Of a stretch of DNA of 64,000 nt, positions 1-10,397 are shown in pieces. The translations under genes were made by a program, and so were the position numbers. The DNA comes from Bromus sterilis. Its lineage: Eukaryota > Streptophyta > Magnoliopsida > Poales > Poaceae. Location: contig OX465595.1 of the NCBI GenBank assembly GCA_950022295.1, forward strand, positions 72,066,770-72,130,769, given 5' to 3'. The stretch's first letter is position 1, and each line of letters starts with the position of its first letter. The notes beneath the pieces are model-generated. The model was not told the DNA's origin and did no database searches. It was given only the letters and a program-made list of their open reading frames with translations.

Positions 1-1800
1 CTTCAGAGGAGTAACCCGAAGGTAAGCCTTCTCATCCAGATTATAGCTTTCTTCCCTATGATGACGATCATAATAGATTTTCTGACGAGACCGGGCTGTC
101 TTCAATTTCTCACGAACAATGAGAACCTGCTCTTCTGCATCCTGAATCAAATCCGGTCCAAAGAATTGTCTTTCACCGGTTTCTGACCAGTTTAAGGGTG
201 TTCAACATTTCCGTCCATAGAGATTTAAAAGGAGCCATGCCCAAACTAGATTGGAAGCTATTGTTATACGCAAATTCGGCAAAAGGAAGAGAATTCTCCC
301 ATTTCTTTCCGAAAGAGATAACACAAGCTCTGAACATGTCTTCGAGAATTTGATTGACCCTTTCTACTTGACCACCGGACTGCGGGTGATAAGCGGTGCT
401 AAAGGAGAGGTGGGTTCCCATAGCATTCCGAAAACTTTCCCAAAATCGAGAAGTGAAAAGACTACCACGGTCTGAATTGATTTCCAAAGGAACACCGTGA
501 AGTGACATGATTCTGGAGACATACAAGTCGGCTAACTGGCTAGCAGTTATAGACTCATGAACAGGAAGGAAGTGAGCAACTTTGGAAAGTCGATCAATGA
601 CAACGAAGATGGCATCATTTCCTTTCCGGGTTTTTGGAAAGCCAGTGATGAAGTCCATACTGACTTTATCCCATTTCCACTCGGGGATAGGCAAAGGTCT
701 TAGAGTACCAGCAGGTCTTTGATGTTCTGCCTTAACGCGACGACAAACATCACATTCAGCAATGAACTGAGCAATTTCTCTCTTCATCCTAGTCCACCAA
801 AATTTCTGGCGTAGATCTTGATACATTTTTGTACCACCGGGATGAATCGAGAGGGGAGATTCATGGGCTTCTTTAAGGATCAGCTGTCTAAGGTTCTTAT
901 TCTTCGGTACTACTATCCTATTCTCGAAGTATACAATGCCTTCATTGTCTAGGGTAAAACATTTAGCCTTACCACTAGCAATGTTTCCTTTGATGTATCG
1001 GATACCTCGAGCACGTTTCTGTGTAGCTTTGATTTGATCATCAAGAGTTGGTTTCACTACCAAGGTGGAAAGGAATCCATAAGGAACAATCTCAAGATTA
1101 AGCTTTCGAAGTTCCTCATAGAGAAGTGGTTGATACTTTTGTAACATGAGGTTGTTACAATACGACTTACGACTTAGTGCATCAGCCATGACATTGGCTT
1201 TGCCTGGGGTATAAGAAATTCCTAAGTCATAATCTTTTATCAACTCAATCCAGCGTCTTTGCCTGAGATTAAGATCTGGCTGGGTGAAAATATATTTGAG
1301 GCTTTGGTGGCCGGAATAGATCTCACAATGATTACCAAGGAGGTAATGTCGCCAAGTTTTCAGGGCATGAACTACAGCAGCGAGTTCAAGATCATTGGTA
1401 GGATAGTTCTCTTCATGTGGACGCAACTGGCGTGAAGCGTATGGTACCACATGTCGATCTTGCATAAGTATGCATCCTAACCCTTGCCGTGAAGCATCAC
1501 AATAGATCTCGAAATCCTTTTTGGTGTCTGGAGGCGCAAGTACGGGTGCAGAAGTCAATCTTCTTTTTAGCTCTTGAAAGCTTTCCTCGCACTTGGGGGT
1601 CTATTCGAATTTCTTATCTTTCTTAATGAGTTAAGATAGAGGCTTTGCAACTTTGGAGAAGTTCTCGACGAAGCGGCGACAATAGCTTGCCAAGCCAAGA
1701 AAACTCCTAACTTGCTTAACCGATTCAGGTGGAGTCCACTCAAGGACGACCTTAGCTCTCTCGGGATTGGCAGCAATGCCTTTGGCAGAAATCACGTGGC
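1..1800 (-). pseudogene. Element A pol: RT tail, RNase H and integrase, broken
   Basis: The open stretch 173-1558 encodes about 461 residues. The first ~130 are RNase H (starts near a YCDAS motif and contains MADALSR). Then comes the integrase zinc finger (HPGG...CDVC) and the catalytic core with Asp in MDFITG, Asp in NSDRG and Glu in GQVERVN. Around position 190 an extra base in a T run shifts the frame; integrase then stays open in the next frame to position 1, so the protein continues beyond the window. Between 1559 and 1800 the RT connection domain is recognisable (FLGLASYCRRF) but carries two stop codons (near 1633 and 1605) and a frameshift at about 1801. A pseudogene of the replication polyprotein. 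Confidence 0.85.
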
Positions 1801-2535
1801 CTAAGCAACTTCTGGTAGCCAGAATTCACACTTTGAGAATTTGGCATATAGGCGATGCTCTCGAAGTTTAATCAATACCAACCTAAGATGCTCAGCATGT
1901 TCTTCTTCGTTCTTCGAGTATATAAGGATGTCATCGAGGTAAACTATGACAAACTTGTCCAAATACTCCATGGAGATCGAATTCATCAAGCGCGAAAAAG
2001 TGGCTGGGGCATTGGTTAAACCGAAGGACATGACGGTGTACTCATAAAGACCATAACGAGTAGTGAAAGCCGTTTTGGGAATGTCCTTGTTTCGGATTTT
2101 GATTTGATGATAGCCTAATCTCAAATCCATTTTGGAGAAGACAGAGGATCCAACAAGTTGATCATAAAGATCATTGATCCTGGACAATGGGTACTTGTTC
2201 TTTATCGTCGTTAGATTTAGCGGGCGATAGTCTACGCACATCCTTTCTGTTCCATATTTCTTCGTTACAAACAGAAAGGGGCAACCCCATGGCGATGAGC
2301 TAGGGCGGATGAAGCCTTTTTCCAACGAAGCTTCAAGTTGGATTTTGATCTCAGCTAACTCACGTGGGGCCATTCTATATGGGCGTCTGGATATTGGGGT
2401 GGTTCCTGGAATAAGATCTACCACAAACTCTACAGACCTGTCAGGTGGTATGCCTGGCAGCTCTTCTGGATAGACATCCGGGAAGCCACGAACCACCGGA
2501 ATATCTTCAATGTTAGGAAGGGGAAGCACATTCAA
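1801..2535 (-). pseudogene. Element A pol: reverse transcriptase domain
   Basis: About 244 residues of Ty3/gypsy RT: entry motif ISRRPYRM, then FVTKK, the MCVDYRPLN region, KMDLRLGYHQI, and the polymerase active site VYLDDILIYS. The catalytic YLDD is intact. The frame ends at 1801 where a few bases are missing relative to the conserved LGHVISAKG that follows in another frame. Upstream it is open into the protease region. The closest relative inside the window is the RT fragment of element B (26115-26778), nearly the same protein, so A and B are one family. Confidence 0.87.
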
Positions 2536-2865
2536 AGAATGCAGCTGGGTTCTAGATCTTGGTGAGGTGTAGTCGATTGTCTGGCCTGAAGAATGGGTGA
2601 GTTTAACCGACTTGGCTTTACAATTAAGGACAACATTCTATCTTGATAACCAATCCATTCCTAGGATGACATCAATGTCTGAGGACTTGAGGGCTACAAG
2701 CGAAGCAAGGAATACTGAACCCTCAATTGCAATTTCATTCTCATGACTCACCATGGTGGTGTGCCATTTATATCCAGGGGCATGCACAACTAAGGGTGTG
2801 GATAACATCGAAAATGAGATGTCATGTGACAGTGCAAAATCCTTGGATATGAATGAATGAGATGC
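2536..2865 (-). pseudogene. Element A protease region, broken
   Basis: Translation in the frame shared with gag and RT gives an aspartic protease-like block between the zinc-knuckle gag and RT: an FDP-stop-ASHSF segment corresponding to the usual D-S/T-G-A active site, and the later GMDWL motif typical of Ty3/gypsy proteases. A TGA sits directly after the active-site Asp (2866-2868) and a TAG follows the GMDWLSR motif (about 2640). No function can be expected. Confidence 0.65.
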
Positions 2866-3490
2866 TCATGGATCGAAAAGAACAGAAGCTGGGATGGAGT
2901 TGACATGCAGGGTACCGAGTACAACGTTGGTTGCCTTATGGGATTCCTCCACAGATACATGGTTCAACCATCCATGTTCCTTAAAAGGAGTGTAAATTTT
3001 GGAGGTTTTGGGTTGTGTCTTACCACGACGAAAAGCTTGCTTGGGATTAGGTGTGGTGGCTACATGATTTTGGGGACACTCTCGAACATTGTGGCATGAT
3101 TGTCCACATTGGAAACAAACACCACATGGAATGAAAGGAACATGATCACTTGATTGTGCAACAAAATTCCAAGGAGGAAGATTGGGTTGAGGTGGACGAT
3201 ATATGGTGGTTGGTGGTCTAGAAGCACTTACAACATGACTGACGTCACTAAAGGGAATCCATACACAGCGTTTCCGAGAACCTGAGCTAGAAGATGGTAC
3301 GAACTCACGATCACGCTTACGAGACTCTTCGTACAACTCATTTCCATACTCGGCCTTGAAGGATTTGTGGACTAAATCCTGGAAGTTGACGAACTCGTGA
3401 AGATTCAGGTCATGACGAAGGACGGGGCTAAGTCCCTTGCGGAACCTTGCTTGTTTCTTGGCATCGGTGGATACTTCTTCTTGGGCATAA
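2866..3490 (-). pseudogene. Element A gag, C-terminal part with zinc knuckle
   Basis: This is the nucleocapsid end of the capsid protein: a CCHC zinc knuckle (CFQCGQSCHNVREC) about 80 residues before the end and a basic, Ser-rich stretch before it. The N-terminal half lies at 18054-18594; removing element N and one copy of the 5-bp CATAA duplication brings the two halves into the same frame. As it stands the open frame runs into the 3' LTR of N and begins at an ATG there (3594), so the first 34 codons are LTR-derived and the rest is host gag: an accidental chimera. Ends at a TGA (2866). Confidence 0.85.
3486..3490. repeat. Target site duplication of element N, left copy (CATAA)
   Basis: CATAA directly precedes the TGTCG start of the left LTR and is repeated directly after the right LTR. 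A 5-bp duplication is the normal product of Ty3/gypsy integration. Confidence 0.97.
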
Positions 3491-4479
3491 TGTCGTCGAT
3501 ATGTAACGCCAGATGCCATGGGATGGCTAAAGTGAGGGGGAAGACTCGAGGGAGAGGATGTCGATGGTGCCGGAATCGGGTTGGGCACAAGCACGGTGAA
3601 GACACCACGATGTACCCAGGTTCGGGGCTCTCCGGAGAGATAACACCCCTACTCCTGCTTGTCTCTTGTATATCAATGATCTGGCTACAATAACTGCTTC
3701 TCTATCTTCTTAGGGGAAGGTGAGCTCCGCCGCCGTGGGCAAGGCTCTCACCTGCTTCCCTGAGGAGTAACTACGAGCAGTGAATGGACTGGGGGGAAAT
3801 GAGTTATGGTGCTCTAGTGCGGATCGTCCCTCACGCAGGAGGGGTACCCTGGCTCTTATAGTGTGAGCCCAGGGTACTTCGGTAACTTCATTGCCGAATG
3901 GGCCCAGATGTCATCCTCTAATCGGCCTGGGCCCACCGACTGCTCCTCTCCGGGTGATCCGGAGCCTACGAGCGGCGGCCCATGCTGTAGGCTTGTAGGA
4001 TGTAGGGATGAATAGTAGAGCTAGGGAGTATGGTCTTGTCGGCCTGTCCGCGGAATCGGCGGGGAGGTCGACACCGTATCTCTAGCAAATCCTCGATGTG
4101 ACTTGGCCTTCCTGCCACCCAGATATCTCGGGATATGGCATTTATGACCTCGTAATCATACCCCCGACTGGGTGGTAGGTGGTTCCGATTGCGCCTGGTC
4201 CGACTGGTGGTTTCTGGCGAGGTCGATTGCTTTGGGCAATCGGCTTGCTAGGTATTAACCCCGGACCAGCTGCCGACCAATCGGATGATTGTCTTGGTGA
4301 AGGACAGGGTGGGCCGATTGCGCCTGGGCTGACTACTGGCATTTGATACGGCTGATTGCCTTGGAGCAATCGGTCGTACATCTGCCCAGCTCGGCCCAGC
4401 TGCGGTCCAATCAGCCCATCCTTGTCTTGAAAGGTTACTTCCGCTTGGGTTAGCCTACCCGGGTACCAGTCCCCCGACA
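3491..4479 (-). repeat. 3' LTR of element N
   Basis: 989 bp, the same length as the 17065-18053 copy. On the minus strand it starts TGTCGGGGG (4479) and ends CGACGACA (3491). A minus-strand TATA-like TATAAGAG is at 3854-3861. The U3 part (about 4140-4460) contains two inverted pairs of the element's signature word: a CGATTGC arm and GCAATCG arm near 4213-4240, and a similar pair near 4349-4376. A minus-strand ATG at 3594 opens a frame out of the LTR into element A gag. Confidence 0.96.
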
Positions 4480-4492
4480 GTAGCCCCTATAG
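4480..4492 (-). other. Polypurine tract of element N
   Basis: On the minus strand a short purine-rich run with AGGGGCTAC directly abuts the start of the 3' LTR, where plus-strand DNA synthesis would be primed. Purine bias is modest; the call rests on position. Confidence 0.6.
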
Positions 4493-4928
4493 CTGTAAAG
4501 GTCCCACGGTCGCTTGACCGCGGGGCCTTTGCAGTTTTTAATCTCTCTCTTGACATCCTCCGACTGCTATGGCCTCATCGGGTGTGTCGCTCCGAGTTCG
4601 TCGGCCGACTCGGAGATCACCCTCGGCTGACCAAGCTTCTCGTCCGATTGGGTTTGTTTTGTTCCCAGCTTGTGTCTTCTCTTTTCTGGCGGAACATCCT
4701 TCGCCGATTTCATTCCAACGGTTACCTCCGATTCTTCCGGGATGTGATCAATGAGCTGGGACCCACGACCCACGCGCGACTTGACATAACTGCAGGGCCT
4801 GACCCCCACGTCGCACGCCTCGCCTCTTGCGCCCGGATCCTCTGCGCTGGTTTGCCGGTTGCCCTTCCTGTGCCCTAGGCCACACCGAGCCACACAGCCG
4901 CAGACGCATCCCACTCCCCCCCGCCGCC

Positions 4929-4936
4929 CATATAAG
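4929..4936 (+). promoter_or_regulatory. TATA box of the antisense gene of element N
   Basis: CATATAAG at 4929-4936 in a GC-rich, pyrimidine-rich plus-strand context, about 250 bp before the first ATG (5182) of the antisense gene and about 450 bp inside the 3' LTR border. Spacing suits a TATA box with a 5' leader of about 220 nt. Inferred from sequence only. Confidence 0.6.
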
Positions 4937-5181
4937 CCACAGGGGGGTGCCTTCGCCTCTTCCTCCTCCTCAGATGTCGTCTTCAACCTTGAGCTCCCTC
5001 TCCTCCGCTCCATTGCTGCACCACGCAAAACTCTCTTCCGCGAACCTCTGTGCCCTGGACCTGCTCCGGCCACGGACTCGTGCTCTTTAGCGCCTCCGCC
5101 GCCTCCGCAGTGACTCTCCACCGCCGCTTTCGCGCTCCACCTCCCTCTGTTTCTCTCCTTCTCTTCTCGTCTGTGAAAACC

Positions 5182-8100
5182 ATGGCGCCCCGGCGAGATG
5201 TGTCACAGGCGAGCCGCGGGTGCTGGAGGGGTTCTCAGGCCACCGCCGACGCCGTCCAGGCCCTGATCCGCGCCCGTCAGATGCCCGCGGAGGTCGAGTG
5301 GCGCATCCCTGGCAAGGCCGAGGTCGTGCCCAGCGCACGCGCTGGCGAGAGGGTCATGTTCCTTGCTCACTTCGAGCGTGGATTCGGCCTCCCCGCCAGC
5401 TCGTTTCTCCGCGGATTTCTTGACTTCCACCGACTGCAACCCCATCATCTCACAACCAACTTCATCATGATCCTCTCGGGGTTCGTGACACTCTGCGAGG
5501 GGTACCTCGGCTGCCGTCCGAGCATCTCCCTCTGGAAACGCTTCTTCAACCTCCGAGCTCATAACGCCCGGACAGGAACCGTGGTGCCCTCCACCATCGA
5601 AGGTGGCGAGCCATCATACCCAACTGACATGACCGATTGCGGTAGTTGTCTCGTCGCAGCCGACAAGCAGAGGTATAAAAGTCCCGAGATTGTCCAGTCC
5701 TGCAAGAACTGGCAAACCTCGTTCTTCTATGTCAAGTCGCCCGACCAAGGCCCCGATCTTCTCAACCTGCCCGAGTTCTCCCTCGCCCGACCGATTGAGA
5801 AGCATCAGTGGTCACTGAAGTACGGCGTCGGAGATCTCGATGTCGATGATCAGGTTGCTAGGGTCACCCAGCTGGAGCAAGAAGGGCTCCTCCCAACCGA
5901 CCTGGTAGCCGCTTGGCTTCAAGCTCGGATTCTCCCCCTGCAGAGCTGAGTGCACCGCCTCTGCGACATGTCAGGTCTCCGAGATCCCACTTGGCTCTGC
6001 ACGTGGCTTGTGAAGACTGAAGATCTCTGCGCCCGGGTGAAAGCTATTACCTCTAGCCCATTGCCAGACCCCTTCCGCTTCGGGCTTGATTACCTCACCC
6101 GCCAGCAGAAGTCGCCTGTGGTATGCTCCGAATGCTCTTTTCCTCCGATTGCTCTTTCTTCCGATCGCTCTGATCACTTCCATTTTCTTTCCAGCATTTT
6201 ATCCAGTCCGACCTAATGGAGGACGGCCAGGAAGCTGGCGTATACGCCCCCGACCGCGCGGAGGAAGACCCCGCTGATTTTGAATATAACAGCAAGATAC
6301 CCTCTGCCGAGTCCGGTGACGATGACGAAGATGATGGCGAGTCTTCCGGAGGATCCTCCGACTCCATGGACGTCGAGGGCGATGATGCCGAGACCGCCAA
6401 TCCTCCAAGGACCGACACCCGGCTGTCGGCTCAAGGGGGTACGCCTGACCCTTCCCTTGAGCAATTTTTGGCCGAATGGAGTGATGATGAAAGTGTCTCA
6501 AAGGCTGATGATTCTGATGCAGCTCCTCGTGCCAAACCTCCAAAGGTGCCGGTAAAGCGCACCTCGACCACTAGCTCCTCCGCTGGTATCGCTCCCAGCA
6601 AGGTTGCCAAGGTCGCGCCGACAGCTGGCAAAGGCAAACAAGCCCAGGAGATGACCACTCAGAGGCCGATTGCTCAGGCGCCGCTGAACGCCGCTCCGCT
6701 AAGATGCCGAATGCCCACTGGCGCGCCAAGAACAATCGGGTATGCCCTTGTCTTCTTGCTTAGCACTTCACTGTCTCTGCTTATACTGACTCTCATCCTC
6801 TTTCTTCCTTCAGGGAGCCGATTGGGCTTGACGATGTCGACACTGGCATTCCGGTTCGTGCCAGCGCTTTCATCTCGCCTGCCGCTTCTGCCGCCGCTGT
6901 TCATAAACGGCCGACTGCTTCTCATCGCTCCTCGAAGGACGCCGAGCGCGCTGCCAAGAAGGTCCGCCTCGCGACTACTCCTAAAACCTCCTCTTCCACC
7001 CTTGCTTCCAAGACCTCCAAGGATGCCGCTGACCGGGTGGCTCCTGGTGACAGAGGAACGCAATCGGTCGATCCAATTGCCCCGTCTCCGCCACGCCGCT
7101 CCAACCCGGTCTCTCCTGCCGCGGCTACATCTGCCCCAACTACCACGTCCGAGCCACCGATAGTGACGACACCGTCGCCGATCGTGGTATCAGCTCCACC
7201 GATTACCACGACCGTGCCGCCGGTTGTCGTTGTCACTCCTGCTCCAACTCGCCCGGTTGCACCGCCGCCACAATCGGGTGCCTCTGGCCCTCAGGTGACG
7301 CCGACGCCCCCGGCCCTTACTGCCGCTGCTCCCACCGCTACTCAGACTGCAGTGCCAACGCCGAACTCTTCTGCCTCGGAAATTCTTATGCGCTCGGTGG
7401 ATCAATTCCGGGCCGAGTACTCTCGAGCCCGTCACGTCGGCACTGAGCCTGACGCCTCGCATCGTCCTCAAGACCCTGTGACGACTGCTCTGAGCCGGGT
7501 GAATAATTTTGCCGCCGCCCTTGCCCGGGATCTCCAACAGCTCACCTCTCATCACACGGTAACCCTTGGCTTTCTCTTTATGTCTTTCTTTCGCTCGTGA
7601 GGCTCTTCTTCCGGTGGGTGCGCGCAAGCGCACCCACTGGGTGTAGTCCCCGAGATTCAGGCCGATTGGTTACAATCGGTTCGGATCTTTAACTGATTTT
7701 GCTTTATCGCTTGCCTTCCTCGATCGGGAACTTTTCTTCCGGTGGGTGCGCGCAAGCGCACCCACTGGGTGTAGTCCCCGAGATTCGGGCCGATTGGTTG
7801 CAATCGGTTTGGATCTTTAACCGATTTTGCTTTATCGCTTGCCTTCCTCGATCGGGAACTTTTCTTCTGGTGGGTGCGCGCAAGCGCACCCACTGGGTGT
7901 AGTCCCCGAGATTCGGGCCGATTGGTTGCAATCGGTTCGGATCTTTAACCGATTTTGCTTTATCGCTTGCCTTCCTCGATCGGGAACTTTTCTTCCAGTG
8001 GGTGCGCGCAAGCGCACCCACTGGGTGTAGTCCCCGAGATTTGGGCCGATTGGTTGCAATCGGTTCGGATCTTTAACCGATTTTGCTGACTGCCATGTCT

Positions 8101-9615
8101 GTAATCCCATCTTGCTGTTCCTCTCAGGCTGTTATGGAAGAAAAACGTGAGGTCTTCGAGAAGCTCCTTGATGCATACACTGCCAGCCTCCGAACTCTTG
8201 CCCAGGCCCAGCTGCAGGTCAACAACCAGTCGGCTGAGATTGCTAAACTGAAAGGTAACTTCTCTACCCTCTCCGCCTTCTCTCCGATTAAAAATTTGCT
8301 TTTGTTCTCATATTTTCATGCTCTCTACTAGCTTCTTCTCCCATGGTAGATGATCTTCAGGGCCGAATTGCTGAATTGACTGCAGAACTTGACCAGTATG
8401 GTCCAGCACTCGCCAAAGCCAAGGAAGAAACGACCCGACTGCAGGGGGTAGAAAATGATCTCAATCGGACTATCCAGGGTCTTCGCTCGGAAATGGCCGC
8501 GCTTGAGAGAAAACATTTGGCCGACATCGCTGCAGTGACGGCTGCCGGTGATGGCCTCATCGCCGAGAGAGATGCTGCTGTTGCCGCCCGAGAGGCCTTG
8601 CAAGCTGAAAGGGATGAAGCAGTCGCTGCCCGTGATTCCATTCGGCGAGATCGCGATGAACATGTTGCCAAGTATGAAGATTTGGAGAAACGCAGCTATG
8701 AAGAGACCACCCGACAGCGCCGCCGAGCCAAAGGCTTCTGCGATACAATGACCGAAATGGACGTCCTCCTTAGCGGTGAGTGTTTCTTGAAACTTATGCG
8801 CTTTCCGATTGCTCTTCTCTCATCTTATTGCTCATACTTCCTTTTCGTGACACAGAAGCTTGGCCTGAATCCGAAGCAGCTGCCTATGCAGCCGTCGCCA
8901 AGTCCCGAGAAGACGCCGTTGCCGCCGGAGGGACTTGCGACCGCGAAGACAACGTCTGGACCCGGCATGAATATCTGATTGGCACCGAAGCCCGCATTCC
9001 TGTTATCAAGGGCACCGCCTTGTCCTTCAAGCTCGGCATCCTGAAGATTACTGAATCATTGTGGTCGCCGACTAAGCTTAAGGTCGGACTTCAGAAGATG
9101 AAGAACGCTGCCGAATCCTCTGCCGAGATCCAGAGGGGGGAAACACAAGATGAAGAAGATTCTGACAAGGGGAAGCTCCGAATGCTACCACTGTGCAGAC
9201 TCGGACTCTCCTGAAGGCCATCCCACGTCGAATCGATGTATTGCTGAACTCCGCCGGTCGGACTGGCGCGGAAACCGCCCTTCAGACCGTGCTGAGCTGG
9301 TACCCTCAGGTGAAAACCTCCCAACTTTACAGCCTCCGAGAGAGCGCCTCCGATCTGCTTGAGAAGACCTATGCCGAAGTCAATCGGCTAGCCAGCACTA
9401 TGGTCAACTGGTTCTCTCCATACGAGTATACTCCGTATCTCGACGAGGGAGGGAACCGGCTCCCCGCTCCTACCATCTCTGGCCTGGCCGAAGAGCTCTC
9501 CGATAGCGTCTCATCTCAAACATCTCCACGATCCAAGCAGACTGGTGCCACAACTTCTGAAGCGCAATCGGATCCGACTGCTCCGTCTTCTAGCTCAGTG
9601 CCTCCAACTGCCTGA
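5182..9615 (+). pseudogene. Antisense six-exon gene of element N ('putative gypsy type transposon' family)
   Basis: Plus strand, opposite to gag-pol. A consistent model: exons 5182-6120, 6195-6739, 6814-7558, 8128-8254, 8350-8775, 8856-9615; all five introns are GT-AG (74, 74, 569, 95 and 80 bp) and keep the frame, for about 1180 codons. Exon 1 gives a domain with ERGFGLPASSF and LQPHHL that I recall from the plant family Pfam calls 'putative gypsy type transposon' (PF04195). Exon 2 is acidic (DDDEDDGESSGGSSD), exon 3 Pro/Thr/Ala-rich, exons 4-5 a long heptad-like coiled coil with Ala/Glu/Arg, exon 6 helical with a Ser-rich tail. Breaks: a TGA at 5947-5949 where CGA is expected, and a one-base loss in a G run near 9169-9172. 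Role unknown; such antisense genes are known from Tat elements. Confidence 0.8.
7605..8087. repeat. 128-bp tandem repeat with hairpins, inside intron 3 of the antisense gene
   Basis: Nearly four copies with an exact 128-bp period (GTAGTCCCCGAG begins at 7643, 7771, 7899 and 8027). Each contains a perfect hairpin: GTGGGTGCGC, loop GCAA, GCGCACCCAC (7614-7637, 7742-7765, 7870-7893, 7998-8021); in the fourth copy the stem extends to 13 bp. Each also has CCGATT...AATCGG as a second inverted pair. Copies differ at only a few bases, so the array is recent or homogenised. Confidence 0.93.
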
Positions 9616-10397
9616 GTCATGCTATCAACTGTGTTACTTGCTGTAGCTTGCCGATACTAGATCGGTTTTATCTTATTTTGTAAGACACAATTTTAATTCT
9701 GTCGACACCCACTATGTGTTACTTTGATGTAATGCACTTATTCGGCCTTGGGCCTGCTATTTCTTATTCGATCCGATTGCTTGGCTTTTGCTTTTACTTG
9801 TGCGATCAACTTTGCGTCTTTGTCGGTTTCCTTTATCGGCTACACTTGGGGATGTCTACCGTGTCGACCCTGCTGCCGTCATGCGGTCTGCAATCGGATC
9901 AACGGTAGACTACCAGCCAAGGTTCGATAAGTTTTTATTTTTTACACAACAGGATTTTAACGCAAAGGATTCTGCAATAGTAGGCGCCAATTGCGCGCTA
10001 CCGGGCTCGATGTCCTGGTTCGCAGCGCAATCGGTAGCTTTGTCTCATTGAACGTGCCCTTGGTGGCCTGTTTCGGATTGTTTCCCGAGGATTCGTACTG
10101 TCGACTGCCCCAATCGCGACCCTTCTCAATGCCACAAACCTTTTAGTGATTTGTGCTCAAGCTAGGGGTCCGATTGAGTTTCAGCCTGCAGTCCCCGTGC
10201 CGCGATGGCTTATTTTCTTGACCTCGTGGTCGGCCAGTCCCCGGGTGTGTTATACACATCTCGGGTATGACTGAGCATCGCCGATCGTGGCTAGCTTTTT
10301 TGAATGAAATTACACAAAGACACTCGAATGCTCATTTTCAGAGGCATGATAACTTTTACTGATTGTTTGCCGAATGGCTTACATAAACTTATGCCGC
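9616..10397. other. Spacer between the antisense gene and integrase of element N
   Basis: Non-coding on both strands as far as I can see. It is the convergent 3' flank of both the antisense gene (ending 9615) and gag-pol (ending 10398). T-rich stretches (about 9660-9700, 9935-9955) could serve the 3' end of the antisense transcript, but there is no clear AATAAA. Contains further CCGATTG words (9772, 10150). Confidence 0.5.

Noticed and set aside
7605..8087. Repeated hairpin units resembling a CRISPR array
   Set aside because: The unit is a 128-bp head-to-tail tandem repeat without unique spacers, located in the intron of a plant retrotransposon's antisense gene.
9150..9200. A sixth intron in the antisense gene of N to explain the frame change near 9169
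   Set aside because: No convincing GT...AG pair of intron length; one missing G in a G run restores the frame more simply.
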